Translations under genes and position numbers: made by a program
Notes under the pieces: generated by a model
What the model saw: only the letters and a program-made list of their open reading frames with translations
Database searches by the model: none
What the model was told of the DNA's origin: nothing
Part shown: positions 52,791 to 62,033 of the stretch, in pieces
Position numbering within the stretch: the first letter of the stretch is position 1
Layout: each line of letters starts with the position of its first letter
Assembly: GCF_028710345.1 (NCBI RefSeq)
Contig: NZ_JAQTUH010000002.1
Span: forward strand, 310,001-374,000
Reading direction: 5' to 3'
Length of the DNA: 64,000 nt
Source: Sulfuricurvum sp.
GTDB taxonomy: Bacteria > Campylobacterota > Campylobacteria > Campylobacterales > Sulfurimonadaceae

Positions 52791-53354
52791 TTATTTCCCT
52801 TTTTTTGCGGATGGTGTAGTTGAGTCATTTTTATCACTTTTATTGCTATCCATAAAATGAGTCACCTTATCTGTTTCGATGTGTAATATAAAATTTCCGG
52901 TAGCAAACATTGGTTCAAAGAAAATACTACTTTTCATTTTCTCTCCAAAATTTTCTCTTATCGCTGTAACACTAAAAAGGGCATAGATAATAACCGAGAG
53001 GATAAAGAAAAATTTGCTTGCTCCAACGATAAAACCGAGTCCTTGATCCAAAGGTCCTAATCCACTTAGCGTACTAAGACGTTTAAAACCGGCACCTAAT
53101 GCAACCATAAATAGCCAAAAAATTCCGACAGTAAAAACAAATCCTACTAAATTGATGGCTGCTGATGATTGAAAATTAAAAAACGTAGTGTTGAGAAAAT
53201 TTCCGATAGCACCACCGATATGTGAAGCGATAAAAAGTCCTCCAACAATTCCGACTAATCCAAATAACTCTCTGGAAAAACCGTTTAACAGCCCTTTTAA
53301 CCCCAATAATAAAATAATTGAGCCTACGGCAACATCAAAATAATTCATATCCAT
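52791..53354 (-). CDS. cvpA: CvpA family membrane protein
   Basis: 187 residues, four hydrophobic helices (about 9-30, 32-50, 64-86, 103-128). FDVAVGSIILLLGLKGLLNGF and GLVGIVGGLFIASHIGG are the CvpA/colicin V production signature. A polar Ser/Lys-rich tail follows. Starts by ATG sharing a base with the preceding stop region. Membrane protein, function poorly defined. Confidence 0.88.
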   Translation of the reverse strand: MDMNYFDVAVGSIILLLGLKGLLNGFSRELFGLVGIVGGLFIASHIGGAIGNFLNTTFFNFQSSAAINLVGFVFTVGIFWLFMVALGAGFKRLSTLSGLGPLDQGLGFIVGASKFFFILSVIIYALFSVTAIRENFGEKMKSSIFFEPMFATGNFILHIETDKVTHFMDSNKSDKNDSTTPSAKKGK

Positions 53355-54277
53355 TACAACTCCATTTCGTATCGATCTTTACCGTTCTCTTTTGCTCGGT
53401 ACAAAGCGTTATCTGAACGCTGAATTAAGCTATCCATTGTATCATCATCACGCAGTTGTGTCAGTCCAAGACTAATGGTGACAGAAATTTGTTCATTTTG
53501 ATATAGCGGTTTGTTCTGTCTGCAAAGAGTTAAGAGACGTTCTGCAATTAATTGAGCACCTTCGATGTCGGTTCGATTGAGTAAAATTAAAAACTCTTCT
53601 CCCCCAAAACGGTAAACTTTATCTCCATCACGAAGAGCTTTTTTAAGAAGTTTGGAGAGAAAAATAAGAATTTTGTCACCTGCAATATGTCCGAAATGGT
53701 CGTTGATGCTTTTGAAGTTATCTATATCTAGCATTAAGATAAAGAGTTCGTTAGTACTTCTCTCTTTGGAAAGAATTTCATCAAAATGTTTTAAAAGTGC
53801 GTATCGATTAAAAGTTTTTGTAAGAGGATCAAGCGTTGAAGCTATCTCTAAACTTTTAACTTGTGAATTTAGACCTGAAATAATGTTATTCGCTCGGGAA
53901 ACTTCATTGCTAAGGTGGGATTGTATATCGGAGAGTTTCTCGTTAAAGAATTTCAAATTAATAAGCTCTGATGGCTGATTTTTTAAAATAGATGCATGTT
54001 TATCGGATATGTGCTCGTATATTTCATTGGATTGAGTATACGAATCGATACTGAGTTTGGCAATATCTTTGTAGTTATAAGAATCATCACTGTTGTATTC
54101 GTGCAAATCGAGATCCCCGGTGAGATGATGATCTAGTACTTCTTTAGTAGCAATAGAGACAAGCTCGGCAAATTCAAGAGGGGTGATTTTTTCTTGACGT
54201 TTAGCCGCACTTTCTAAATAAAAAGAGAGCTCTTTGTAAAAAAGAGATAAAAAAAGGTTTATTTGTGCTGATTCCAT
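53354..54277 (-). CDS. Diguanylate cyclase
   Basis: 307 residues, no transmembrane helix. An N-terminal helical region of about 140 residues of unknown sensing role leads to a GGDEF domain (about 150-305) with active-site VYRFGGEEFLILL. The inhibitory RxxD site is present five residues before it (LRDGDKVYRFGGEEF). Makes cyclic di-GMP with likely product feedback. Overlaps cvpA by one base. Confidence 0.92.
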   Translation of the reverse strand: MESAQINLFLSLFYKELSFYLESAAKRQEKITPLEFAELVSIATKEVLDHHLTGDLDLHEYNSDDSYNYKDIAKLSIDSYTQSNEIYEHISDKHASILKNQPSELINLKFFNEKLSDIQSHLSNEVSRANNIISGLNSQVKSLEIASTLDPLTKTFNRYALLKHFDEILSKERSTNELFILMLDIDNFKSINDHFGHIAGDKILIFLSKLLKKALRDGDKVYRFGGEEFLILLNRTDIEGAQLIAERLLTLCRQNKPLYQNEQISVTISLGLTQLRDDDTMDSLIQRSDNALYRAKENGKDRYEMEL

Positions 54278-54458
54278 AACACTCCCCTTATCTATAAATA
54301 TCTATCTCTATAAAATGCGCAATTATACTTCTTAAAACCTAAATGTAGCTTTTGTAGCGGATAATCAGTCGATTTTTAGGATAAAACGATAAAATTGCCT
54401 ACCTTAAAAATAATATTATGTAATGACCTTAGGTCTAAGCACATCAGGAGAGATAATT

Positions 54459-55805
54459 ATGACGTCGTGGAGCCGCTCCAGCTGGAGAGAAAAAACAATT
54501 AAACAACAACCAACGTATCCTGATCAAGCTTATCTTCACGCTATTGAAGAGCAGTTAAAAAATTATCCTCCCCTTGTTTTTGCGGGAGAAGCACGTAATT
54601 TGAAAAAAAGTCTTGCGGATGTATGTGAGGGTAAAGCATTTTTACTGCAAGGTGGTGATTGTGCAGAGAGTTTCTCAGAATTTCATGCTCATAATATTCG
54701 TGATACTTTTAAAGTGATGATGCAAATGGCAGTAGTTATGACGTTTGCAGGCGGTGTTCCTGTTGTTAAGGTTGGACGTCTTGGCGGACAATTTGCTAAA
54801 CCTCGTTCGTCTGATATGGAAACGATTGATGGTGTGAGTTTACCGAGCTATCGTGGAGATATTATCAATGGTGTTGAATTCAGCGAAGAAGCACGTGTTC
54901 CTGACCCTTATCGTATGGTTCAAGCGTACAATCAATCAGCCGCTACGTTGAATCTATTGCGTGCATTTGCATCGGGAGGTTTAGCTGATTTACATCAAGT
55001 TCATGCATGGAATCTCGGTTTTGTCGGACAAAACGAAATGACACGAAAATATGAAGAACTTTCACGTCAAATTGATGATTCACTTCGATTTATGGCAGCG
55101 TGTGGGATTACATCCGATACCTATCGCACTTTGCGTGAAACTGATTTCTATACCTCTCATGAAGCCCTATTGCTCAACTATGAAGAGGCATTTACACGCC
55201 AAGATTCACTGACGGGCGAGTGGTACGATGTATCGTCTCATATGTTGTGGATTGGGGATCGTACGCGTCAACTTGATGGTGCACACGTAGAATTTATGCG
55301 CGGTATTAACAACCCAATCGGAATTAAAGCCGGTCCTTCAATGTCTACCGATGATTTATTGCAATTGTGTGATATTTTGAACCCGAATAATGAAGCAGGT
55401 CGATTAAATGTCATTGTTCGAATGGGAGCCGATAAAGTGGGTGATGATATGCCGAGATTGGTACGTGCTATCGAGGCTGAAGGGAAAAAAGTGCTCTGGA
55501 GTTGTGATCCAATGCATGGAAATACCATAACAAGCAATGGTTACAAAACGCGTCCGGTTGAGCAAATTCTCAAGGAGATGAAACAGTTTTTCCAAGTTCA
55601 TAAAGCAGAGGGAACCTATGCAGGTGGAGTCCATTTAGAAATGACCGGTAAAAATGTTACGGAGTGTTTGGGTGGATCGTTTGAGATCACTTCAGATAAC
55701 CTCAAAAGCCGTTATCATACCCATTGTGATCCACGTCTCAACGCAGACCAATCCTTAGAATTGGCATTTTTGATTGCTGACACACTTAAAGAAGCACATC
55801 GTTAA
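54459..55805 (+). CDS. Class II DAHP synthase
   Basis: 448 residues from ATG 54459 with AGGAGA upstream; the frame extended to 54423 has no ribosome-binding site. Plant-type (class II) motifs: [36 protein letters not shown], and a C-terminal [18 protein letters not shown]. Condenses phosphoenolpyruvate with erythrose 4-phosphate, the first step of the shikimate pathway. Followed by the long palindrome at 55808. Confidence 0.95.
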   Translation: MTSWSRSSWREKTIKQQPTYPDQAYLHAIEEQLKNYPPLVFAGEARNLKKSLADVCEGKAFLLQGGDCAESFSEFHAHNIRDTFKVMMQMAVVMTFAGGVPVVKVGRLGGQFAKPRSSDMETIDGVSLPSYRGDIINGVEFSEEARVPDPYRMVQAYNQSAATLNLLRAFASGGLADLHQVHAWNLGFVGQNEMTRKYEELSRQIDDSLRFMAACGITSDTYRTLRETDFYTSHEALLLNYEEAFTRQDSLTGEWYDVSSHMLWIGDRTRQLDGAHVEFMRGINNPIGIKAGPSMSTDDLLQLCDILNPNNEAGRLNVIVRMGADKVGDDMPRLVRAIEAEGKKVLWSCDPMHGNTITSNGYKTRPVEQILKEMKQFFQVHKAEGTYAGGVHLEMTGKNVTECLGGSFEITSDNLKSRYHTHCDPRLNADQSLELAFLIADTLKEAHR

Positions 55806-55807
55806 TT

Positions 55808-55863
55808 CGTCATTCCCGCGAAGGCGGGAATCCAGCTAGACTCCCGCCTTCGCGGGAATGACG
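55808..55863. repeat. Long palindrome (REP-like) acting as terminator
   Basis: CGTCATTCCCGCGAAGGCGGGA (split here as CGTCATTCCC GCGAAGGCGGGA) at 55808-55829 faces its complement at 55842-55863 around a 12-base loop, directly after the DAHP synthase stop. The same CATTCCCGCGAAGGCGGG core lies in the MITE at 27444. A known widespread bacterial extragenic palindrome type; it may also end transcription. Confidence 0.75.
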
Positions 55864-55901
55864 GAATATGAAATTATCTTTGCCTCATTACTTAATTACA
55901 A

Positions 55902-56306
55902 TTATTTCTTCTGACATTTTGGACAAATACCTGAAATAATTACCGATACCTCTTCTGTTTTATAAGCACTTTGTGATGCTACTAGTTGAATAAAACTTTG
56001 CGGGTCAAACTCGATATCTTTCAATTCACCGCATTGCGTACATAAAATATGTGCATGTCTCTCTTTTTCAATCTCATAGTGTGTTTTTTGCCCAGGAACT
56101 TTTACTTCTCGAATCAAATTAACGCCCATCATACTGTGTATATTTTTGTAAAGCGTTGCCAGTGAGATTGAGCTAAAAATTTGACGTATAGAGCTGTAAA
56201 GGTCATCAATCGAAATATGTCCATGATATTCCATAAGCTCAATAATCGCTAGCCGTTGGGGTGTTGCTTTGAGTTTGTGCTGTTGCAATAGAGTGTAATT
56301 TTTCAT
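55902..56306 (-). CDS. Fur-family regulator, PerR-like
   Basis: 134 residues from ATG 56306 (a TTG at 56315 is less likely). Winged helix with LKATPQRLAIIELMEYHGHI and SISLATLYKNIHSMMGV, then AHILCTQCGELKDIEFDP and a CPKCQ end giving two CxxC zinc pairs. Shorter than Fur, with PerR-like spacing; it could equally be a Zur. Stands alone; no weighty clue to targets. Confidence 0.85.
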   Translation of the reverse strand: MKNYTLLQQHKLKATPQRLAIIELMEYHGHISIDDLYSSIRQIFSSISLATLYKNIHSMMGVNLIREVKVPGQKTHYEIEKERHAHILCTQCGELKDIEFDPQSFIQLVASQSAYKTEEVSVIISGICPKCQKK

Positions 56307-56399
56307 AATATGCAATTATAAAAGAAAAATCCAAGAAATCAGATAAAGAGTAAAGGAATGGGCTTATTGTTTAATATTGATTTAAATTCTCAAATTCTT

Positions 56400-56417
56400 G
56401 AACCCAAAAAAGGGTTC
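56400..56417 (-). terminator. Hairpin downstream of pilT
   Basis: GAACCC loop GGGTTC, a 6-bp stem 12 bp after the pilT stop with a six-base A/T loop. No long U run; moderate evidence for termination. Confidence 0.5.
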
Positions 56418-56428
56418 ATTCTAAAAAC

Positions 56429-57499
56429 TTATAAGGAATCGATGACCCGTTGTAATTCATCGGGTTTGTTAGAGTATTGCATTGCGGTATCTTTACTGAT
56501 CAATTTTTTACGTAAGAATTCAACAATCTCTTGAGTTTGAGTGGTCATCCCAGTTACTTGTTGATTCAGTTGCATTTGAGAGTACATTTGGTGTACTTTA
56601 TCTTCACGAATCAAGTTGGCGATTGCCGGATTGGTAATCATTACCTCTTGTGCTGCAATACGTCCTCCCCCAATTTTAGGGAGGAGCGCTTGAGAGATAA
56701 CGGCAACCAAAGAGGTTGAGAGCTGTGCTCGAACTTGTGGTTGCTCTTCACCGCTAAAGACGTCAATGATACGGTTAATGGTACCGGGCGCTGAATTGGT
56801 ATGGAGGGTTCCAAAAACCAAGTGCCCGGTTTCAGCGGCGGTAAGGGCAGCAGAGATCGTTTCACGATCACGCATCTCCCCAATCAAAATAACGTCAGGG
56901 TCTTGTCGGAGTGCGTATTTAAGTGCGGCGGAGAAGCTCTTCGTATCTGTTCCGATATTACGGTGTGAGAAAAGCGATTTTTTGTTTTGATGGACAAACT
57001 CAACGGGATCTTCGACGGTGATAATATGACGCGCTTCATTGAGATTAACTTCATTAAGCATTGCAGCAAGTGTGGTCGATTTACCGCTTCCGGTAGGTCC
57101 TGTTACAAGGATAAGCCCTTTTTCTCTTTTAATGAGTTCTTTAAATATTTTTTTTGCATTTAAATCATCCAAAGAGGGGATGGTAGTAGGAATGATACGA
57201 AAGGCACAAGCGATATCATCCATCGTTTTATAGTAGTTGGCACGGAAGCGACCTACATCGGGAATAACGATTGAGAAGTCGAGTTCATTATTCTCCTCAA
57301 ATGCTTTTTTTTGTTTTTCAGTTAAGAGTGAATACGCCATCTCTTCAATTTGCTTTCCGTCCATAATAGGTAAATTGAGGGCAACAAGACGTCCGTCAAT
57401 ACGAATTTGAGGCTCAGAACGGCTAACCAAGTGCAAATCAGATGATTTGTAGGCAACAACACTTTTAAGCAGTTTATGAATATCTAGGGATTGACTCAT
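56429..57499 (-). CDS. pilT: Type IV pilus retraction ATPase PilT
   Basis: 356 residues. N-terminal PAS-like domain, then Walker A LVTGPTGSGKSTTLAAML, Asp box HIITVEDPVEF, Walker B QDPDVILIGEMRDRETI and His box TGHLVFGTLHTNSA. The sequence ends without a PilB-specific zinc site. PilU would be the alternative; length and motifs favour PilT. Coupled to the thioredoxin-fold gene upstream by ATGA. Confidence 0.93.
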   Translation of the reverse strand: MSQSLDIHKLLKSVVAYKSSDLHLVSRSEPQIRIDGRLVALNLPIMDGKQIEEMAYSLLTEKQKKAFEENNELDFSIVIPDVGRFRANYYKTMDDIACAFRIIPTTIPSLDDLNAKKIFKELIKREKGLILVTGPTGSGKSTTLAAMLNEVNLNEARHIITVEDPVEFVHQNKKSLFSHRNIGTDTKSFSAALKYALRQDPDVILIGEMRDRETISAALTAAETGHLVFGTLHTNSAPGTINRIIDVFSGEEQPQVRAQLSTSLVAVISQALLPKIGGGRIAAQEVMITNPAIANLIREDKVHQMYSQMQLNQQVTGMTTQTQEIVEFLRKKLISKDTAMQYSNKPDELQRVIDSL

Positions 57500-57840
57500 G
57501 GTAAAAATAGTCCTTCATATTGAGTTTGATTAAAACCGATTATAACATTTGAGCCGTATTCTATCACAGGACGTTTAATAAGTCGATTTTCTTTTGTCAT
57601 CCACTCAATTTTATCGTTGTTACTGAGATCTAACGATTTTAAATCAAGGTTCTTATAGGTTGTCCCTTTTGTGTTGAGCAAAAGTGAAAGGTCACTTTTA
57701 TCACACCATTCAGAGATTTTTTTCGAATCTACGGGGGTAGTTTTGAAATCAACAAATGTATATTCAATTTTATGTGTGGTTAAAAAGGTGAGTGCCTTTT
57801 TGACGCTACCGCAGTTTTTAATACCGTAAACAGTTACCAT
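57496..57840 (-). CDS. ArsC/Spx-family thioredoxin-fold protein
   Basis: 114 residues. Single active-site Cys in YGIKNCGSVKKALTFL, and LIKRPVIEYGSNVIIGF is the family closing motif. The lack of the ArsC arginine triad and the second Cys suggest a YffB/Spx-like protein rather than a true arsenate reductase. Coupled by ATGA to pilT and 5 bp from gatC. Confidence 0.85.
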   Translation of the reverse strand: MVTVYGIKNCGSVKKALTFLTTHKIEYTFVDFKTTPVDSKKISEWCDKSDLSLLLNTKGTTYKNLDLKSLDLSNNDKIEWMTKENRLIKRPVIEYGSNVIIGFNQTQYEGLFLP

Positions 57841-57845
57841 GATAA

Positions 57846-58136
57846 TTACTCAATAATCTTAGGGACGATAAAAAAATGATCTTGTGAATGGGGTGTATGG
57901 TTTAAGATGTCGTCATTAATTTGACGATTTACTCTCCGGATATCATCGCGTAGATGGGTTGAGCTAGTATCCATCGAGAAAGTCGGGTTAACACCATCGG
58001 TAGAGAGTTCGGAAAGATTATCCACAAATGAGACGATTTCGGACATTTGAGCAATCATCTCTGAACGATTTTCAGCCGGTATTTCTAAAAATGAGAGTTT
58101 TTCAAGACGTTGTAAAAGTGTTTCATCAATATGCAT
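57846..58136 (-). CDS. gatC: Aspartyl/glutamyl-tRNA amidotransferase subunit C
   Basis: 96 residues. LEKLSFLEIPAENRSEMIAQM and SELSTDGVNPTFSM then LRDDI and a PHSQDHFFIVPKIIE end are the GatC pattern. Stabilises GatA in the transamidation of mischarged Glu-tRNA(Gln) and Asp-tRNA(Asn). First of a short minus-strand run to pilT. Confidence 0.95.
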   Translation of the reverse strand: MHIDETLLQRLEKLSFLEIPAENRSEMIAQMSEIVSFVDNLSELSTDGVNPTFSMDTSSTHLRDDIRRVNRQINDDILNHTPHSQDHFFIVPKIIE

Positions 58137-58266
58137 ACTTTGAACCTAGTGAGGGAAATTTATTCTCTTATTGTAGCGAAAAATAGTTCTTATTATGAAA
58201 AATTAACAACTCTTGAGTTATCATTATCATCAAATAGATCAATTATGATTATCCACAGGAGCCCTT

Positions 58267-58863
58267 TTGAGCCTTAAAGAGAATATACAAGCTCTCCAAA
58301 CTGAGCTAAGTTCGGAAGAAAAATTTTTTGAAAGTGCCGTGAAAACGGAACGTTTTGTTAAAAAATACCAAAAACCATTGATAGCATCATTGTTAGCTTT
58401 GGTATTTGGTTTAGGTGGATATGCAGGTTATGAAGCATACGAAAAGGCAAAAATGGAGAAAGCCAATAGTGCTCTTAATCTTTTATTGATGAATCCTAGT
58501 GATTCAAAAGCTAAGCAAGAGCTTGCTAATAACTCCCAACCGTTATATGAACTTTATACATTGTCACAAGCCCTTAAAAATAACGATCTTAAAGTGTTAA
58601 GTACACTAAAAAGCTCTAAATCAGGGGAAGTAGCTGATATTGCTACCTATGAAAGTGCGATAATTAGTAAAAATGAGAAAGAGTTGGGAACTTATAGCAA
58701 AAAGCAAGATGCGATTTACGGTGATTTAGCAACGATTGAATTGGCGGTAAAAGATATACAAGCAGGTAATGCTTCTAATGCCCATACATCCTTGTCAAGA
58801 ATTAAAGAAGATTCATCACTCTATCCTTTGGCTCAAATGTTGAGCCATTATGGTGTGAAATAA
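58267..58863 (+). CDS. YfgM-like membrane-anchored TPR protein
   Basis: 198 residues from a TTG at 58267 with a strong CAGGAG 6 bp upstream. Cytoplasmic N-terminus, one transmembrane helix (about 37-56), and a helical TPR-like periplasmic part. The E. coli order yfgM-bamB matches this gene and the next, which supports the assignment. Probably a chaperone around the envelope secretion machinery. Its last base overlaps the next start codon. Confidence 0.65.
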   Translation: MSLKENIQALQTELSSEEKFFESAVKTERFVKKYQKPLIASLLALVFGLGGYAGYEAYEKAKMEKANSALNLLLMNPSDSKAKQELANNSQPLYELYTLSQALKNNDLKVLSTLKSSKSGEVADIATYESAIISKNEKELGTYSKKQDAIYGDLATIELAVKDIQAGNASNAHTSLSRIKEDSSLYPLAQMLSHYGVK

Positions 58864-59855
58864 TGAGATATCTTTTTCCTTTAGCCTTGTTAGGGATACT
58901 TTTTCTTCAAGGGTGTTCACAAAAAGAGGTATTTAAACCAGAAAATCTAAAAGGGGAATGGCGTAGTAGTGGACATTTGAGTTCACCTATCAGCAATGTC
59001 TCACTCAAAGCGGCTGTTTTAGAAAACCGAAATCTTTTGACCAAAGAGGGTGAAAAAAAATTAAAAATTCCGGAAGGATTTCGTTTTATCACTATAAATG
59101 ATGGTTGGATTATTACTCAAAACAGTCTCAATAATTTAGAATTAATTCCTGAAGACGGTGTTAGTGAGCATGTTACAATCGAGCTAAAACGTTCTGTTGC
59201 AGCAGCTAATATCGAAGGGGATGTAATAGCAATTTTGTTTGCCAATAATGAGATGGCATTGTATTCATTACAAAGCAAAAAATTAACTTTTAAAGAGAGT
59301 TCAAATGCTCCGATAGCTGTGGATGAACGGATTGTTAACCCTTATTTCTTAAAAGATTTAGTTGTTTTCTCAACATTGGACGGAAAAATTGTCATTGTTA
59401 ATTCAACAGAAAAAAAGATGCTTAGATCAATTGTTGTTGGTTCAGAAGAGTATTTTAACAATGTAACTTATCTTAATGTTATAGAGAACAATATGGTTGC
59501 ATCTACCGGTAATACGGTTCTAGCCCTTTCTCAAAAAGAGAATCGTGAAAAATACGAAGTGCGTGATATTGCTTATAGTGATGATGGAATATGGTTGACG
59601 ACAAAGCAAGGTGAAGTTGTAGCACTTACTTCAACATTGCAATTCAAAGGGAAGAAAAAATTCCCTTTTGCCCATTTTGTAGGGATTTCGGTTCAAAAAG
59701 ATCATGTTTATGTTGTAGAGCAGGGGGGATATTTAATTGCGTTAAGCAAAGACTTACTCACCTATGATGTGTATGACATTGATATGAAGCATGAGAGCGT
59801 ATTCGCTGGAGAGGGAAGATTTTATTTTGGCGATCGTTACATTGATGTAAAATAA
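58863..59855 (+). CDS. BamB-like outer-membrane lipoprotein
   Basis: 330 residues. Lipobox LFLQGCSQKE (Cys at about 18) and a repetitive beta-rich body with propeller blades (WIITQNSLNNLELI, VIAILFANNEMALY, VVFSTLDGKIVIV, GIWLTTKQGEVVAL). Shorter than E. coli BamB (392) and poorly conserved in sequence, so the name rests on the blades, the lipobox and the yfgM-like neighbour. Probable part of the outer-membrane protein assembly machinery. Confidence 0.7.
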   Translation: MRYLFPLALLGILFLQGCSQKEVFKPENLKGEWRSSGHLSSPISNVSLKAAVLENRNLLTKEGEKKLKIPEGFRFITINDGWIITQNSLNNLELIPEDGVSEHVTIELKRSVAAANIEGDVIAILFANNEMALYSLQSKKLTFKESSNAPIAVDERIVNPYFLKDLVVFSTLDGKIVIVNSTEKKMLRSIVVGSEEYFNNVTYLNVIENNMVASTGNTVLALSQKENREKYEVRDIAYSDDGIWLTTKQGEVVALTSTLQFKGKKKFPFAHFVGISVQKDHVYVVEQGGYLIALSKDLLTYDVYDIDMKHESVFAGEGRFYFGDRYIDVK

Positions 59856-60695
59856 ATGTCATCTGCCGTTGAAGCTTTTTGTGAATATATAACCATTGTC
59901 AAATCCCTGAGTCCTAATACAATTGAAGCGTACCGTCATGATCTCGATGAAATTGAGAGATTGACACAGCGTCCTTTGGTGGAGTTGGATACGGCTATGA
60001 TTGTGAATGTTTTAATGAAGATTGAGAATAAGCGAACGCTCAATCGAAAGTTATCCTCTGTAAACTCTTTTTTAGACTTTTGTTATAAAAGCCATTTTGA
60101 TGCCAAACTCTCTAAATTTCGTCTTTCCAAACTTCCGCAAACACTTCCAAAATATTTACCGTTTGAATCGATTATGGGTGGATTAAATAGTATAGACAAA
60201 TCCGATTGGTTAGGATTGCGTGATTATGCATTAATACTTTTTCTCTATGCCACAGGGACGCGTATCAGTGAGTGTTTGGGGATTCATGAAGAGGATATTG
60301 AAGGGGAGTGGTTACGTGTGCGCCACGGTAAAGGGGATAAAGAGCGCTATATCCCTATTGCGCATGAGGCACTTAAAGCGCTAAGAGCATATCGAGATGC
60401 ATGCCCCTATGTTAAACGCTCTTTATGGCTCAATTACCGTTTTGAGCCTTTAAGCCGTATCTCGGTATTTAAAATTACCCAAAAGTATCTTGGTGTTTCT
60501 CCCCATGCGCTTCGACACTCTTATGCAACGGGTCTGATATTGGGTGGAGCTGATTTACGGGTAGTACAAGAGCTTTTGGGGCACGCTTCATTAGTCACGA
60601 CTCAGATATATACCCATGTGCAGAAGTATAATCTTCAGGAGACGGTATTGAAATATCATCCGATGGCAGATGCTATGAGAGAGGAGAAAGTATGA
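59856..60695 (+). CDS. xerH: XerH-type tyrosine recombinase
   Basis: 279 residues. N-terminal SAM-like DNA-binding domain (about 1-85), catalytic domain with Arg in LFLYATGTRISECLG, HGKGDKERYIPI, HxLRH in SPHALRHSYATGL and GH...Y in LLGHASLVTTQIYTHV. This is the single-recombinase type resolving chromosome dimers at dif in Campylobacterota. Begins right after the preceding stop (TAAATG). No transposon ends nearby, so it is a chromosomal enzyme. Confidence 0.9.
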   Translation: MSSAVEAFCEYITIVKSLSPNTIEAYRHDLDEIERLTQRPLVELDTAMIVNVLMKIENKRTLNRKLSSVNSFLDFCYKSHFDAKLSKFRLSKLPQTLPKYLPFESIMGGLNSIDKSDWLGLRDYALILFLYATGTRISECLGIHEEDIEGEWLRVRHGKGDKERYIPIAHEALKALRAYRDACPYVKRSLWLNYRFEPLSRISVFKITQKYLGVSPHALRHSYATGLILGGADLRVVQELLGHASLVTTQIYTHVQKYNLQETVLKYHPMADAMREEKV

Positions 60696-61309
60696 TTTGT
60701 TGTGATATAGGCAACACAACCGCTGATATTTATGAAAAAGATGTGTGTCGAAAAGTTCTACTTTCGGAATTCAAACCTGAAGTGTTCATTGGTGAAGTGT
60801 GGTATGTTAATGTCAACCAAAGTATTCAAGACCAACTCGAAACTTTACCGAATTGGTATAATATAGAACTTTTGGTGGAGAGAGAGAAATATTACTCCAC
60901 CATGGGGTTAGACCGTATTATGGTGTGTGAAGCGATAGATGATGGTGTGATAGTGGATGCCGGGAGTGCCATTACGGTAGATGTAATGCAAGGTGGTGTG
61001 TATCAGGGGGGATTTATTGCATTAGGTCTTCGTGCAGCGCAAGAGGCATATGCTAAACTCTCTCCCGCATTGGATATGTCATTTAACTTTGAGGTAGATT
61101 TGGCTAAAATGGCGAAAAATACCCCTGATGCACTCAGTATCGGTTTTTTAGCCCCTTTAATCGAAAAGATTGAGGGTTTAGGAAAACCCATTTATGTGAG
61201 CGGCGGAGATGCACGGCTGTTGTCTCGTTTCTTTAGGGAGGCAAAAGTGGATGAAAATTTGATTTTCACAGGGATGAAGAAGTTGATAGATAAAGGGGCT
61301 AAATGCTAA
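60692..61309 (+). CDS. coaX: Type III pantothenate kinase CoaX
   Basis: 205 residues, near the short end for CoaX. ASKHA motifs: N-terminal CDIGNTTADIY, central IVDAGSAITVDVMQGG with catalytic Asp, and YVSGGDARLLS near the end. First step of coenzyme A synthesis, ATP-dependent. Overlaps xerH by ATGA and hisG by 7 bp. Confidence 0.93.
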   Translation: MICCDIGNTTADIYEKDVCRKVLLSEFKPEVFIGEVWYVNVNQSIQDQLETLPNWYNIELLVEREKYYSTMGLDRIMVCEAIDDGVIVDAGSAITVDVMQGGVYQGGFIALGLRAAQEAYAKLSPALDMSFNFEVDLAKMAKNTPDALSIGFLAPLIEKIEGLGKPIYVSGGDARLLSRFFREAKVDENLIFTGMKKLIDKGAKC

Positions 61310-61920
61310 GTGTTGCACTTCCTAAGGGGCGAATTGCCGAAGATACGTTAGAGATATTTGAAACAATCTTTGGAAGCAGTTTTAAATTTGATGATCGCAA
61401 ATTGATTTTGCAAACGGAAAATTTTAAATTTTTATTGGTACGTAATCAGGACGTCGCTACCTATGTCTATCATCAAGCCGCTGATATCGGTGTTGTCGGT
61501 CTCGATACGCTCGAAGAGCAGGGGTTGGACGTTATACGGTTACTGGATTTGCAAAAAGGGAAATGCCGTGTCGCTATCGGGATGCGTGCAGGTGAAAAAC
61601 CCGATTTTACCAAAAGCGAAATCAAGGTAGCGACGAAGATGGTGAACATCACCAAACGCTATTTTGCTGAGCGTGCAGTGGCCGCTGATATTATCAAACT
61701 TTACGGTTCCATTGAGTTGGCTCCTCTCGTGGGATTAGCCGATATGATCGTTGATGTGGTGGAAACGGGGAGTACGATGAAGCAAAACGGGTTGGAAGTG
61801 GTAGAGACGATTATGGAATCGACCACTCACCTGATTGCCAATAAAAACAGTTTTTTTGAAAAAAAATCTGAAATTTTAGATATTTATGAAAAAATAAATA
61901 CCCTTCTTTATCCTCAATAA
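61303..61920 (+). CDS. hisG: ATP phosphoribosyltransferase, short form
   Basis: 205 residues. Short HisG_S form lacking the C-terminal regulatory domain: LSVALPKGRIAEDTLEIF, ADIGVVGLDTLEEQG and the PRPP-loop DMIVDVVETGSTMKQNGL are seen. It normally needs HisZ for activity and feedback, which is not in this window. First step in histidine synthesis. Confidence 0.94.
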   Translation: MLSVALPKGRIAEDTLEIFETIFGSSFKFDDRKLILQTENFKFLLVRNQDVATYVYHQAADIGVVGLDTLEEQGLDVIRLLDLQKGKCRVAIGMRAGEKPDFTKSEIKVATKMVNITKRYFAERAVAADIIKLYGSIELAPLVGLADMIVDVVETGSTMKQNGLEVVETIMESTTHLIANKNSFFEKKSEILDIYEKINTLLYPQ

Positions 61921-62033
61921 TTATAATTACCATTTTTTAATAGAATCTCGTGAGAGATTTTATTCTTCTTATCCCTTTTTTATCCGTTTTTTGTTACACT
62001 ACCTCATTATATAGTCACTATTTAGGAGATACA

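Noticed and set aside
59856-60695. XerH gene as an integrase of a mobile element
   Set aside because: It sits in a housekeeping operon with coaX and hisG, without attachment repeats or phage genes.
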